The notes below the pieces were generated by a model. It did not search any database. It was not told the origin of the DNA and saw only the letters and a list, made by a program, of their open reading frames with translations. From contig BDIP01000179.1 of the NCBI GenBank assembly GCA_003568945.1, forward strand, positions 1 to 26,782: a DNA stretch of 26,782 bases, read 5' to 3'. The translations under genes were made by a program, and so were the position numbers. The DNA comes from Kipferlia bialata. Taxonomy: Eukaryota; Fornicata. Below are positions 1 through 10,100 of this stretch, one piece after another. The first letter of the stretch is position 1. The number at the start of each line of letters is the position of its first letter.

Positions 1-86
1 TCTCTGTATAGTCCAATGTCCCAAACCCCCCCCCCCCCCCCCTCCCCACCCTTCTCACCGCATCCCCCCTTTCTCTCTCCCCCCAG
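1..86 (+). other. 3' part of an intron of the first gene
   Basis: Non-coding end of an intron. It holds a 17-nt C run at 26-42 and a pyrimidine-rich tail ending in CCCCCAG at 86. The upstream exon lies outside the window. The proline-rich frame that runs across it is an artefact of the C run. Confidence 0.7.
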
Positions 87-2320
87 AGGAGGCCTACCTG
101 AGACTGCTCTATGGCAGTATGCTGCCAGACGCACTCAGGAAGGTAGGGTCATTGGGTATAGAATACCCAAGTATCATCATAGTTTCACACTCTCTTTTCT
201 ATGCACTGGCTTTGTTCCTCTCTCTCTCTCTCTCTACATACAAAATGTGTATATATACCACTGTGACTCTGTTTATTTCCACTTGCACTAGTCGTTTGTA
301 TGTTACTCATATATGTATTAGCACTAACACATTGACTACCCCCAGGTGTGCTACCACTTCCACTCCCTCGACCTCCCCTACTACATGTACCTGACCGTGA
401 TGGACACAGGGGTGCTGGACATGGTGCCAGTGGTGCAGGGCATGCTCGGTATGTGCTATTCCTGCATAGTATGTGGTATGAATTCATAGTATATATACAT
501 ATATGCAGAGGTACATGTACAGATTGATGCCGGTGGTGCAGGGCATGCTGGGTATGTAGGACATGTGTATGTATTCATGTGTGTATATATATACTGTATG
601 GGCAGAGAGAGAGTTTTACCACTACTAGATAGAGTCGGGACATGGACGCTGATGGAGGAGGGAGTGTATTGTGTTGCTTGGGTATATGTATGAAGCATAC
701 TCCCTCTCTCCTCTCACCCCCCTAGGCCACATGGGTGCTGACCTCATTGCCCACTGTCCTGCCAACATATTCTACACGATACACAACATAGGTGCGTAGA
801 TAAACTCTCATGTACAATTCTGGTTTGTATGCGTACACCTTCCCAACATGCCATAGTGTCTAGATGCCTGTGTCTCTCACCCTCAGTCAATGACCCCGTT
901 GCATACCACATGACAGAGGTAGGGGGGCACACGCAGTATATATATATCTACATAGATATTTGTATATGTGTATTGGGCAGCCTAAAATCTGAGCAGGCCT
1001 CGTTGTGTTAATATGGAACATCACGTCGCACTGCCAGTCTCCACCCCCAGATAGCTGTTGACTCATACTGTCTGAGAGAGTACCCATACAGTGCACACAG
1101 TGGCATCTTCGAAGGTATGGATATATATATATATATCTCTATACACATTTCTGTATATCATTATCTAACCCCCAGCCTCTCGTGTTAACCCCACTGCAGA
1201 CCTTGTCCTAGAGACACTCGACAGATACCCATTCCTGCTGGAGGAGGTATGGGTGTATATGAGTATGTGGGTGGGTGTGCAGAGATAATCGGACAGACAC
1301 CGGTCAGATACTAATTCCTATGGCAGGTGGTGGGATTTCATACCCTCTATATTTCTCACCATACCCCTCTCTCTCTGCATATATAGACAAATGTATACCC
1401 GTCCAATCCCCAGGCGTGCCTGAACTATGGAATCCCTGAGCCAACCAGGCACCAGCTAGTGGAGGTCAGACGTGTATGGATACACATATATATTATGTAT
1501 TGATCTGTATGACTCATGTGTCATCGTGTGTACCGTTCTTAGTAATCAGATTTATAGATGCGAATGCCAGGCGATGATGCCCTGTGGACAGACAATACAT
1601 GTACTCCATATACAACCTGTCCTAATAGGACAGTGTGCTTCATTCATATATATCCTTTGCTCATATACCCCTGACGCCCAGGCCCTGCTGTCGTATGGTG
1701 CCGAGGTTGACATGGAGACAGTGGCAGCAGATGTGGACTTCATATACAGACAGACACTGATGGACTATGTGAGGTAGGGGGGGTGTCCATGGTACAGGTT
1801 GTACATATTACTTATCTATACATTGTATACCCAAAACCCCCAGGAACGACACCTGCTCTGTCGACACCTGGGATGTGACGGATCAGAGGGTGGGGTACCA
1901 GCTGGACAGCAGGTATGCAGTTGTATTATAGTAGTATGTGTATACACATGTGTTTGAATATGGAAAAGGGTAAGAGTCTATGCACCAGACTGGTACCAGC
2001 TTGGCAGCATAGGTATGTGTCCACTCCCTCTATATTCCTCTCAATGGTTTCCCTCTACCCCTACCAACCCCTCCCCTCAGTATCGACATCATGGACATTG
2101 CTATCCACCAGATGCAGACCCTCCCAACACTCAAGGAGCTGGAGGTACAGTTTATCATATATCCATTCCTCCGTATAATAGTGAAAATGCGTATGCTAAT
2201 GACACTCATAGTGAACTCTTTTCCCGATCCCTCTCTCTACTCTCACCTCAGTCCTCCCTTGATACCTTTGTCGACACCTGGCAGGACAGTGTCGATGGGG
2301 ACATATGCAACTACCCATAG
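87..2320 (+). CDS. Possible zinc-dependent phospholipase C / GPI-PLD-like protein, 3' part (11 exons)
   Basis: Exons: 87-142, 346-448, 726-791, 887-918, 1051-1114, 1200-1246, 1414-1464, 1682-1773, 1844-1912, 2081-2144, 2252-2320 (stop TAG). All junctions agree in phase and give 236 residues; the start lies before the window. The fragment contains GMLGHMGADLIAH (fragment His54 at 728-730, Asp58 at 740-742, His62 at 752-754). This resembles the G-x3-H-x3-D-x3-H zinc-ligand segment of PF00882 enzymes, such as the SHMAADVSWH segment I recall from mammalian GPI-PLD. A following AYHMTE (His at 907-909) could be the second His/acid pair, but the spacing differs from the classical H-x3-E/D. If the match is right, the protein hydrolyses phospholipid or GPI head groups. 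The rest (for example RYPFLLEE and DFIYRQTLMDYV) is helical-looking and not recognised. No membrane segment is visible in this part. Function is inferred from one motif, so identity is tentative; the exon structure is much firmer. It converges tail-to-tail with the kelch gene downstream. Confidence 0.72.
425..557 (+). repeat. Duplicated exon end plus 5' splice site inside an intron
   Basis: Copy 1 (425-454) is the last 24 nt of exon 346-448 plus the first six intron bases. Copy 2 (528-557) lies in the same intron 103 nt downstream. They match at 28 of 30 positions, including the GGTATGT donor. Use of the second donor would add 103 nt and shift the frame. Confidence 0.85.
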
Positions 2321-2962
2321 GGAATGTTACCACTGTGCATACTACCTCTTCATTCCTTTATATACCTATCCTATTATACCAAGAAACAAAATCGAATTTC
2401 TCTTGAATGATAGCAGTCGATTACTATGAGAATTTAGGGTCGCCTTGTTTGTATGGTACCCTGTGGTGTTTTGCCAATACCCTCTCCTACTGTAATAGAT
2501 GCTACCCATTTGAGTTAGTAGAGACTCGGCCACAGAGTGTATGGTTACCCCGGTATGCTGGATTGGAACGTCATGTCTCTATTCTACCGATGCGCTACTG
2601 TACACGAGGTGTCTAAAACCACCCCAAGAATTATTGGGTAAGAACAAACCATCTTTCTATCGGGATCACAAAGAGCTAGTAGTCTACCGAAAGTCGAACA
2701 GACTTCTACAGTAGAAGTTCTACTCATGCATGCTATCCCCTAGTATATCCTCCAGCCCAGTTAGCACCAGGGATCCATTCCTGCCATGGACAAGGCCGGT
2801 GTCTGGGTGAAAAAGGGTTATAGTATATGACGCTACACTCTATAATCAAACGTAGTTGTATCATTGCTGACATGCACACGTGTAGTTGCTAGATGGTTGG
2901 GTCAGTATCATTGGGCACAGTGAGAGGTAACACAAGAGTCCCGGGCGTCAAGGTCTCCGTCA
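2321..2962. other. Convergent intergenic region
   Basis: About 640 bp between the TAG of the phospholipase-like gene and the TAG of the minus-strand kelch gene. It must hold both 3' ends. I see no exon chain, tRNA or low-complexity run; a 69-codon plus-strand ORF here has no splice context or recognisable sequence. The only structured element is the short palindrome at 2702-2718. Confidence 0.6.
2702..2718. repeat. 17-nt perfect inverted repeat, intergenic
   Basis: Two 8-nt arms around a single A (acttctac-a-gtagaagt), inside the convergent intergenic region. It could be a small hairpin near the two 3' ends or a protein-binding palindrome; function unknown. Confidence 0.6.
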
Positions 2963-4258
2963 CTATGTTGATGGATGCAGGCATACGAAGTTACCCCCAC
3001 CTTCATCTAGCATGCACCCAGATCCCCAAACAAGTGTCTTGGCCGATGTAGTCCTGGTCTCAGACCACTCCCCACTCACGGTGTCATAGGTATTAAGAGT
3101 GACGGTGTCAGTGTCAACACCTAGTATACCTAGGGGTGAGTGTAGAAAATAGATGCGGAATCTGTATATCAGCGTAGTGTTGTTGGTCTTGACCATCGGA
3201 TTGGAACCTACCTACTCGCCGGCTGCCGTCAAAGTGTAGTGTAGGTGGCCCATATGCTCTGAATGCCGGTGGAGAGAGACACTCCCATGTTCCCTGTGCT
3301 GGTAAGGATGTCCCTCCCACTCTCTCCCCAGGTGTATACACCATGTGTAGGGTGTCGTGCTCCCCTCCCCCTAGAATATGGGCCCTGTTGTGCAGAACAA
3401 CAGCCACACTGGCATTGTTCTGAGGGTGAGGACTAATACACAGGCGCTTCCACTATCTGTGTCTCTCATAGCAAAACTGTTATGGTTCCTACTAGGTACT
3501 CCCTGTGACACATATCTATATATATACGCAGTACCTTCTGTGGAGGGTCAGTCATCCTAGTCCACCGTGCCCTTACACACCCGGAGTCCAGGTCTAGGCT
3601 GGTAGTGTCTAAGGCCCACATGTCAGGGAGGTGGGCGCAGTCTACCCCAACTCCCCCTACTACATACAGCACACTGTCGATTGCGAACACTGCTGCTGAG
3701 TATCGAGCCGTTGGCCAGGACTCTTGCTTAGTAGATGACTCCTTCTGGATCTCCATCCACTGTTGTGTGTCCAGTCTGTAGACCCAGAGGTTATCGCGAG
3801 CATGATAGTTCACATGACTACTGCACCCCCCAAACACATAGGCACACCCACCTACCAGCACTGCGGTGGTCTCCTTGAGTTGCCAGGGGAGCGGACTGGA
3901 GGGCACACTCTCATCCATCACTACACAAGCACTAGTAGTACCACCCGACACTGCCCTCTTACATGTATCTGATAGGGATAAAGAGACGCAGGGGTCATCT
4001 GTGTGGCCATATGCACTGTTGATAACGGTGATCAGCGCAGTGCTATCAGTCAGCCTCAGCAGGCAACAGTGTGTGTCGGGCTGGGGTTATTACTTCCCCT
4101 CAAGAATACAGTGCTACTGCAGCATCAGCGTATACACACTACAATTCACTATATGTAATATACTATGTTGCAAGTTGCCACATCCAAGCGTGACACCAAG
4201 TCTTTGCTCCTACCTTGTGTAGCCGTGTATAGTGACAGTCACACGAGAATTCACCCAT
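2963..4258 (-). CDS. Kelch-repeat protein A (4 exons)
   Basis: Exons on the minus strand: 4258-4214, 4080-3535, 3419-3212, 3129-2963 (stop TAG); 321 residues; intron phases 0, 0, 1. The start ATG (4258-4256) is chosen because the 15-codon first exon (MGEFSCDCHYTRLHK) lines up residue for residue with the first exon of the paralogue at 4651. Kelch blades are seen as GGCAYVFGG (about residue 92) then LWVYRLDTQQW, LYVVGG then DMWALDTT, and AHILGGG then HMVYTPGERV, with a C-terminal GCMLDEGG shared with the paralogue. Kelch blades build a beta-propeller for protein-protein contacts; partner and location cannot be read. No BTB, F-box or membrane segment is present. The number of blades in 321 residues is low for a full six-blade propeller unless the N-terminal part contributes. 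The first intron has the acceptor AACCCCAG. It is divergent from kelch B across 392 bp. Confidence 0.88.
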
Positions 4259-4650
4259 ATTAGGCCGGATTGCTCTGGTAGATACTTTTGCAGTACCGTT
4301 ATAGTGTTTGCCCTCGTCTAAATGTATCTGATATACTGAGTGGTAGGGCACCACTGCAATACTACGGTAATACTTTAGGTGAAGAGGAAGAGTGGTATAG
4401 GACGAGGATGAGAGTCTCCCAACTGTACACAATGTAGTTTGAGAGCTGCTATGTTAAGTCGCACTAGGAGGCCATCAATCACCTGTAGACTTAGTAGTAC
4501 TGGACAGTGGTAGATAGACATAGACACTGAGTGTGGCATCTATTGACAGATTGGAACCATCACTATACCTATCGGATGTCGTGCCCTGAGGTTGTCTGGA
4601 CCACTATTCACAAACCTCACTCCACTGGCCCTACAATCCCACCACACGAG
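4259..4650. promoter_or_regulatory. Shared promoter region of two divergent kelch genes
   Basis: The 392 bp between the two start codons (minus ATG at 4258, plus ATG at 4651) must contain both promoters and 5' UTRs. The minus frame stays open some way upstream of the chosen ATG, but without an ATG and without similarity to the paralogue. I see no TATA-like box or strong symmetric motif. The role is inferred from arrangement alone. Confidence 0.55.
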
Positions 4651-5917
4651 ATGAGTGACTTCACAACTATACCCCACAACATGTGGTTGCATCAGGTACC
4701 ACCCGATGACTGTGTTAGTATACACTGCACACAGTTACTATAACAGTGTCCCTCTGCCTCCTCGTGTCTTACTTACTAGCCATGGACTTCAGGCTGTAGG
4801 ATAGCTAAGCTTACAGAGTCGTCAGCCCTTATCGTTGGAGAGAACGACGAGTACGGTCACAAGACTGACCCTTGTGTCTCGGTGACTCTTCCCCACACCT
4901 GGAGGGGGACAGGACCTCACCCACCCTCCCCCACCCCTATACAGGAGGCCATCATTCCTTGTCCACTCAACCCTCGTCTGGCTCGGCCATCCACTGCAGT
5001 GGTCGGAGGGTGTGTGTATGTCTTCGGTGGGTTCTTGGGTTGGGCAGCCGGCACATACTCTGATACTCTCTGGGTGTATAGGATAGACACACAGGAGTGG
5101 CGGCAGGTACTACACGACCCAGCTAGCAACGGCTCCTGGCCTGACCCCCGGTCATCTGCCGTGATGTTCAGTGTAGATGGTATAGTCTACCTGGCAGGAG
5201 GGTATTCTCAGGGTGATCTCACGGCCAGTGGATCAATGTGCCACACCGACATGTGGGCCTTTGACACAACCCGACTCAACGTTGATGCTGAGACACTGAC
5301 TGTACAGTGGACCAGACTAGGAGACCTGCCCAAGGAGGTAGTGGGGTCGTGTATGTGTACATCTACACTATCACATGTTTATACAGAAGCTCAGAAGAGA
5401 CCAAGACCGACACTACTGTACTACTCTCACCCACAGATTGTCAACAGTGCTGCGGTGACCATTCACGGGAGAGCCCACGTAATAGGAGGGGGACGTGATT
5501 GTAACTTACACATGGTATACACACCTGGTAAGCGGGGACTGGAGAGAGATTGGGAGAGAGCACCTGCTGTAGCCTTCAGCAGTGCTGTGGGTACGTGGGA
5601 GTGCCTGCCCTCTACGCCAGTACCGGCACCCGTTCCTGTGGCTCTACTCTATGAGGGTAGTAGGAGAGTAGGTAGGATATCCGATCTTAACATGATCTGG
5701 TACAAACCTGGATATGAGTGACAGCAGTCTCGTGTAAGTATGGCCGTGTTAATGACTCTCAGGGATACTAGGGTACGCCAACAACACTGGCCCTGTCCTA
5801 CACGTCTATGACAGTGTGGATGGAGGGTGGATAGGATATGACAGTATATCTTGGTCATCTGTCACTGAGGGGGCAGGGTGCATGCTCGATGAAGGTGGGG
5901 AGACTAGGTGGTACTAA
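4651..5917 (+). CDS. Kelch-repeat protein B (4 exons)
   Basis: Exons: 4651-4695, 4780-5337, 5437-5671, 5763-5917 (stop TAA); 330 residues; intron phases 0, 0, 1, exactly as in kelch A. Acceptors are TTACTAG, CTCACCCACAG and TGACTCTCAG. The start ATG opens a 15-codon exon (MSDFTTIPHNMWLHQ) that matches kelch A's first exon in length and pattern. Blade motifs: GGCVYVFGG then LWVYRIDTQEW, IVYLAGGY then DMWAFDTTRLNV, AHVIGGG then HMVYTPGKR, GTWECL, EGSRRVG, and C-terminal GCMLDEGGE. A Pro-rich stretch (GPHPPSPTPIQ) replaces the Ser/Thr-rich linker of kelch A before the first blade. The exon at 5437 stays open to a TGA at 5721, but homology with kelch A shows the GTAGGA donor at 5672 is used. A propeller scaffold role is expected from the family; partners are unknown. 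Confidence 0.9.
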
Positions 5918-6100
5918 ACCCTTCCACAATGGTGGTCTTTAGGAATCTCAAGTTGGGATCTCCATGGGTAGTATATAGCTTCCAATTCTCGTATTCTCCT
6001 GGCATTGCCATGGTCACATACCGTATGTGTACATATATAGGTGGACTAGCACATACTCGCCTGGATTATAGTGAATCACATTGTGTGCCTGACCACACCA

Positions 6101-6287
6101 CACTGCCCGAGTGCATGGTACAATTGATACTTACGTATACCTACAGATATAGATATCTGCTGTATCATTCTGACAACCCACCGCAGACACTGCCCTGGTG
6201 CATAGCAGGACATAGATATAGATATATATGTATATATGCATCATTAGTGTCTATCTATCCCCAGACACTGCCCTTGTGCATGGCAAG
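6101..6287 (+). repeat. Threefold repeat of an acceptor-like / exon-start unit
   Basis: The motif CACTGCCC-NN-GTGCAT-R-G begins at 6101, 6188 and 6266 (offsets 87 and 78). The second and third copies follow CCGCAG and CCCCAG, which look like 3' splice sites. The spacers share GATATAGATAT-type sequence. It looks like local tandem duplication of a segment containing a splice acceptor. Confidence 0.6.
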
Positions 6288-6385
6288 ACAGGCACCAGGG
6301 TGCTCACAGGGCTGTTCCACATACTGGGGGACTCAGTCAACGTATTAGAGTGAATAGATTCTGAAACACACTGCAAATACATGTA

Positions 6386-6404
6386 GACTCTGGAGTCCAG
6401 AGTC
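6386..6404. repeat. 19-nt perfect inverted repeat upstream of ATG 6419
   Basis: Arms gactctgg and ccagagtc with centre agt. It lies 15 nt before the ATG at 6419. It could be a regulatory palindrome or a hairpin in a 5' leader. Confidence 0.55.
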
Positions 6405-6418
6405 TGAACTCGACCACT

Positions 6419-6595
6419 ATGGACATCGTCTCCCTTCTCTCAGCCTGGATACATAGCTATCGATCATCGACTACTCAAAGTCTACACCCTTTCAAGTTTT
6501 TGCTTCTTGAAGACCTCTCCGACCTGTTCTCTTTGAACGCCAAGGCGCTGTGGCCACCAGACCAATCTGACAGCCAGGGATCGAAGATGGAACAG
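6419..6595 (+). CDS. Candidate first exon or small ORF ahead of the giant gene
   Basis: ATG at 6419 opens 59 codons (MDIVSLLSAWIHSYRSS ... SKMEQ) up to a GTTTGG donor-like site at 6596; unspliced, it stops four codons later. Its composition is protein-like and hydrophobic at the N terminus (LLSAWI, FKFLLLEDL). If it is exon 1 of the giant gene, the phase does not fit: it ends in phase 0, while the exon at 6993 is read in phase 2, so an extra exon would be needed in the C-rich gap. It may instead be a separate short gene. Confidence 0.35.
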
Positions 6596-6779
6596 GTTTG
6601 GATAATATAGTGCCCATATATCACCCAATACCTCTATCTGCTTGGTATGGTATGGTATTTGATATGTTTTGCCTGGGTCGGTATCACATCCCACTACTGT
6701 TATATCCCACCAACCTTTCACCCCCACATTCCCACTTCTATGAAGCATATTTTCACAACACCTTGGAAGTGGGAGGTCA

Positions 6780-6819
<40 letters not shown>

Positions 6820-6992
6820 CCCCTCCCCCCCCCCCATTCCCCCCCCCCCCCCCCCCCCTCTATCTCCCTTACCCCAGCCTCACCTCCCTTCTCTTCACCC
6901 TGTATTTCTCTCTCTCCCCACCTCCTCTCCCCCTATCTTCCTCACCCCAGCCTCACCTCCCTTGCCTCCCTCTCCCTGTATGTGTGTCTCAG
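6596..6992 (+). other. C/T-rich leader or intron of the giant gene
   Basis: Low-complexity, pyrimidine-rich DNA before the first well-supported exon. It holds the long C tract and two related copies of CTCACCCCAGCCTCACCTCC (around 6881 and 6941). The proline/leucine-rich frames here are artefacts of composition. Confidence 0.5.
6781..6858 (+). repeat. Long poly-C tract
   Basis: 36 uninterrupted C at 6781-6816, followed by further C runs broken by single T or ATT to 6858. It lies just before the giant gene. The G-rich opposite strand could form G-quadruplexes. The length is likely to vary or be misassembled. Confidence 0.9.
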
Positions 6993-7157
6993 GATGTGCT
7001 GTTCGGACATGGGGGTGGATGTCTGGTACACTCTGCAGGTACAGAGAGTAATTACATTCATATGCTGAAATACAGTGATACACACATAGACATATATCAT
7101 GATAGTGGTCAGACATGGGAAGCATCATCAGCAACCCTCTACCGTCTCTCCGACAAT

Positions 7158-7190
<33 letters not shown>

Positions 7191-10100
7191 GTCTTGAATA
7201 TACACAGGTTGTTGTATCTCTCACTTACCTTCCTCACCCACAGCGTCTCTCTCTTCACTCAGTGCACAATCTGCGCATATACATTGGGGAGAGAGACCCA
7301 CTGAGTACCAACAAGCCCAGCAGAGCCACACCTGAACATGTAGAGCACCCTCTGCTCTCTCTCTCTCTCCCTATATTGTCAGTCTCATTCTGGAGATGCA
7401 TAGGGTCGCTCATATTCGGTGCATTGCCCTTGAGAATCACAGGTATTTCTCTCTCTCTATATGTCTCTCAATATGGGTACATCCATACCTCTCCTCTGCG
7501 TGTGCCTCCAGAATAGCCCCCCCCCCCCCTTCCCTCTCTATCTCTCTCTAGATCTTGTATCTCTTACCCCCAGGCCCTGCCTCCCCTTCTCTCTCTCTCT
7601 CCGGCATGTGCCTTGAGGTCAATGCCCTGGGCTGGATGCAGCTACTCAGGGATAGAGTGAGAGAGAAGACAGAGGGTGGAGAGACTGATGCAGAGCCTCC
7701 AAAGGCCAAGGGGTATATATCCCGTATGGTCACCAGGTTCTGTGTGGCCAGGGTACCCGCAGCGATAGCCATGCTGTGCCGTCTCTCTGTCCATGTGACT
7801 GACACCTCTCTCTCTGTCACTCTCCCCCATACTGGAGATGTCTCAGTATATGGCACACCCATCGATGACCCGTGCCCACACTGCATGTCTCTCTCTCTCT
7901 CCATCGACTCTCTCTCCCTCAACGCCTCTGCTGCCACCGACTTGGAGAGGGAGAGAGAGGGGGAGGGAGGGGCTGGGAGATACCTCGCAGACACCTGTGG
8001 GGTGAGGGTGGCAGTACGCAACCTAGCTGTCTCTGCCTCTCTCTACCATGCTGTGGAGAGGTGCCCCCCCCTGTACCCCCCTCGTGACCCCCACCACTCC
8101 AGACACCCAGTCACAGACGACCACTCCCTCTCCATACACCCTCTGGGTACAGCCCTCACCTTCTGCCTCCCCTCTGCGTCTCTGTTTGTGTGCAACATGC
8201 CCTTGTTGGGTATGTCCCACTATGCAGCACAGGCAGTCCCGGTGGTACAGAGCCTGGTACATGGCCTACCCGTCATGTCTCTCTCCCTGCACCAGACGTC
8301 TCTCTCTCTCTCTGGCCCCCATCCCCATGGGTGTGACCCAGTGCCCCTGCTGCTGCCATACGTAGGTGGGGTAGGCTTAGACATAGTGTGCTATGATATA
8401 CATATATGCATTCATACCTCTTTAGTGTAGGGGGGACTAGATCTTGTGCGCTATGATGCATATATGCATTCATACCTGTAAGTGTAACACATTCCCTCGG
8501 GTAGATAGTGCTCCGACACAATGCCCAGTACACATTGCATAACTACCACACCCACACATTGCCTCTAACCCTCTCAGGTATAGAGAGTGCCCTGGTGAGT
8601 GGGGGTGTCCCTGAGGATCTTGTAGGCCCTGCCTCTCTCTGTAAGCCAGGCGTGTGCCTGGCCCTATCTGTGACAGACACTGACACCCCATGCACACTGG
8701 ATGAGGCAGCATACACCTCCCACTCCACCCCCCACCCTCCACCCTGTGATGCCCCTGTCCTGGTATTGTCCACAGGCCTACTGGGTAGTGTGGCATCTAC
8801 TGTTAGGGCCATGTCGATACTGATGGGTGCAGAGGACTCAGCAGAGACGGGGGGGGAGGGGGAGAGTGGTAGTGTTACAGTGGCAGAGGGACCACCAGCG
8901 GAGAGTGTGTCCCTCCCGCCCCTCCCTAGTCTTGTCCCATCCTTTGCCATTGGTCTCTCCCTCTCCCTCTCTGCTATGTCCATGGTACTGGTGTCAGATG
9001 AGTGTGTATACCCCAGGATATGCTGTGTGGAGGGGTATGTACCCAGGAACATGGCTGTGGACAAGCACATGAGCAGTGTGGTGTACAGGTGGGTGGTGGG
9101 AGGTGTTGCATGGTGGAGTAGTGCACAGTGCATATGTAACATCACTATTGGTCTTCACAAATGTCAGTCATATCAGTATGTGCATCAATTTGTCTAGTAT
9201 GCCACTGACCCCTAGGCACAAGGGCGCCCCCTGTCTAGACACCTATGGCACGGCATACCTCACACACAGAATACAGACCCTGGAGGTGGGACACAGACAT
9301 ATCCACTAGTATATGAATATGTGTGAATGCTGGTGTTGTAGGCTACTATATCACTCACCCCTACCCCTCAGGCCGTGTCCTCTGTGGCTGCTGTCTCTCC
9401 CTTGACCATGGCCACTCCTGTCCCACCCAGTGCATACTCTACGCACCACAAGTATCTAGAGAGTGACAGGTTCTACAGGAAGTACTTCGGACTAGGCAGA
9501 CAGAGGGCGAGGAGGTGGGGGTGTTTGTGTATATGTGGAGGTATACACCGCGATAGGAGATGTACTTCGTTGCATCTCGTACTCCTCACCCCCAGGGTGC
9601 ATGGTGCCAGGGTGGCTGACCTGTTCCTCGAGCTGCCCCAGCCTGTGAGGCCCTACGTGCTACATGAGAATGAGCCATACCCAACCAGAGACCCATACTC
9701 AGGTCTGACTCATGTACTATTTTGTTACATCACTGGACTTCTCAACTGACTATATCTATCCATGTTTTGGCTATGCATGTTCTCACCTTCCAGGTGCCCG
9801 TGTGGCGTGTCTCAAGGACCTCGACAGAGTGAGGATGTGGAGGAGCATGTGCATAGCATACGAGCCACGCACGCAGGTATCCATCCAAGCTTGCATCATG
9901 ATGACTCATGCAGTATAGTAGACTGTTATGACCATCTCTAACCTAGGCCATCGGACCAACTGCCCTATGCATAGGTGCCGCAGGTGTGTGCATGGAAGTG
10001 GTGTACCAGATACCCCAGTCAGGGACAGAGACCACATGCTGCTCCAGACACCAGAGACAGACATATAGGTAGATTGAGTCTCTCTCAATATTACTACTCT

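Larger units (their letters stand above)
5918..6418 (+). other. Gene-poor stretch with a possible exon relic
   Basis: No complete gene. At 6265-6353 there is an exon-like piece, TALVHGKTGTRVLTG... ending in TGA, behind a good acceptor (CTATCCCCAG). No upstream exon in a matching frame was found. It may be the tail of a decayed gene or a 3' UTR feature of kelch B. The region also holds the threefold repeat at 6101-6287 and the palindrome at 6386-6404. Confidence 0.4.
6993..9088 (+). other. Giant gene, exons 1-4 (N-terminal ~528 residues)
   Basis: Exons 6993-7038, 7208-7442, 7574-8365, 8578-9088. The first is read as MCCSDMGVDVWYTLQ and joins in phase 0 to VVVSLTYLPHPQ; an inner acceptor at 7243 keeps the same frame. 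The 792-nt and 511-nt exons are far longer than the rest of the gene. Their donors are GTGGGG (8366) and GTGGGT (9089); the 8366 site is chosen over the one at 8362 because only it gives the phase required by the next exon (YVG-IESALVSGG). CT-rich runs at 7585-7602, 7889-7902, 8278-8287, 8302-8312 and near 8957-8972 are read as alternating Ser-Leu. A charged Glu/Arg loop (LEREREGEGG) sits between strands. This is the part that most resembles a chorein-type N terminus. Confidence 0.78.

Noticed and set aside
5437-5721. Kelch B ending at TGA 5721 without a last intron
   Set aside because: The matching exon in kelch A is spliced at the same codon, and the spliced exon 5763-5917 restores the shared GCMLDEGG ending.
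6598-7068. Long proline-rich open frames
   Set aside because: They come from the poly-C tract and pyrimidine-rich DNA; no start context, splice signals or non-repetitive coding sequence.
7548-8021. 157-codon minus-strand frame
   Set aside because: Shadow of exon 7574-8365, produced by the GA-rich complement of CT runs.
8543-9145. 200-codon minus-strand frame opposite the giant gene
   Set aside because: It mirrors the well-supported plus-strand exon 8578-9088; composition is that of a shadow frame.
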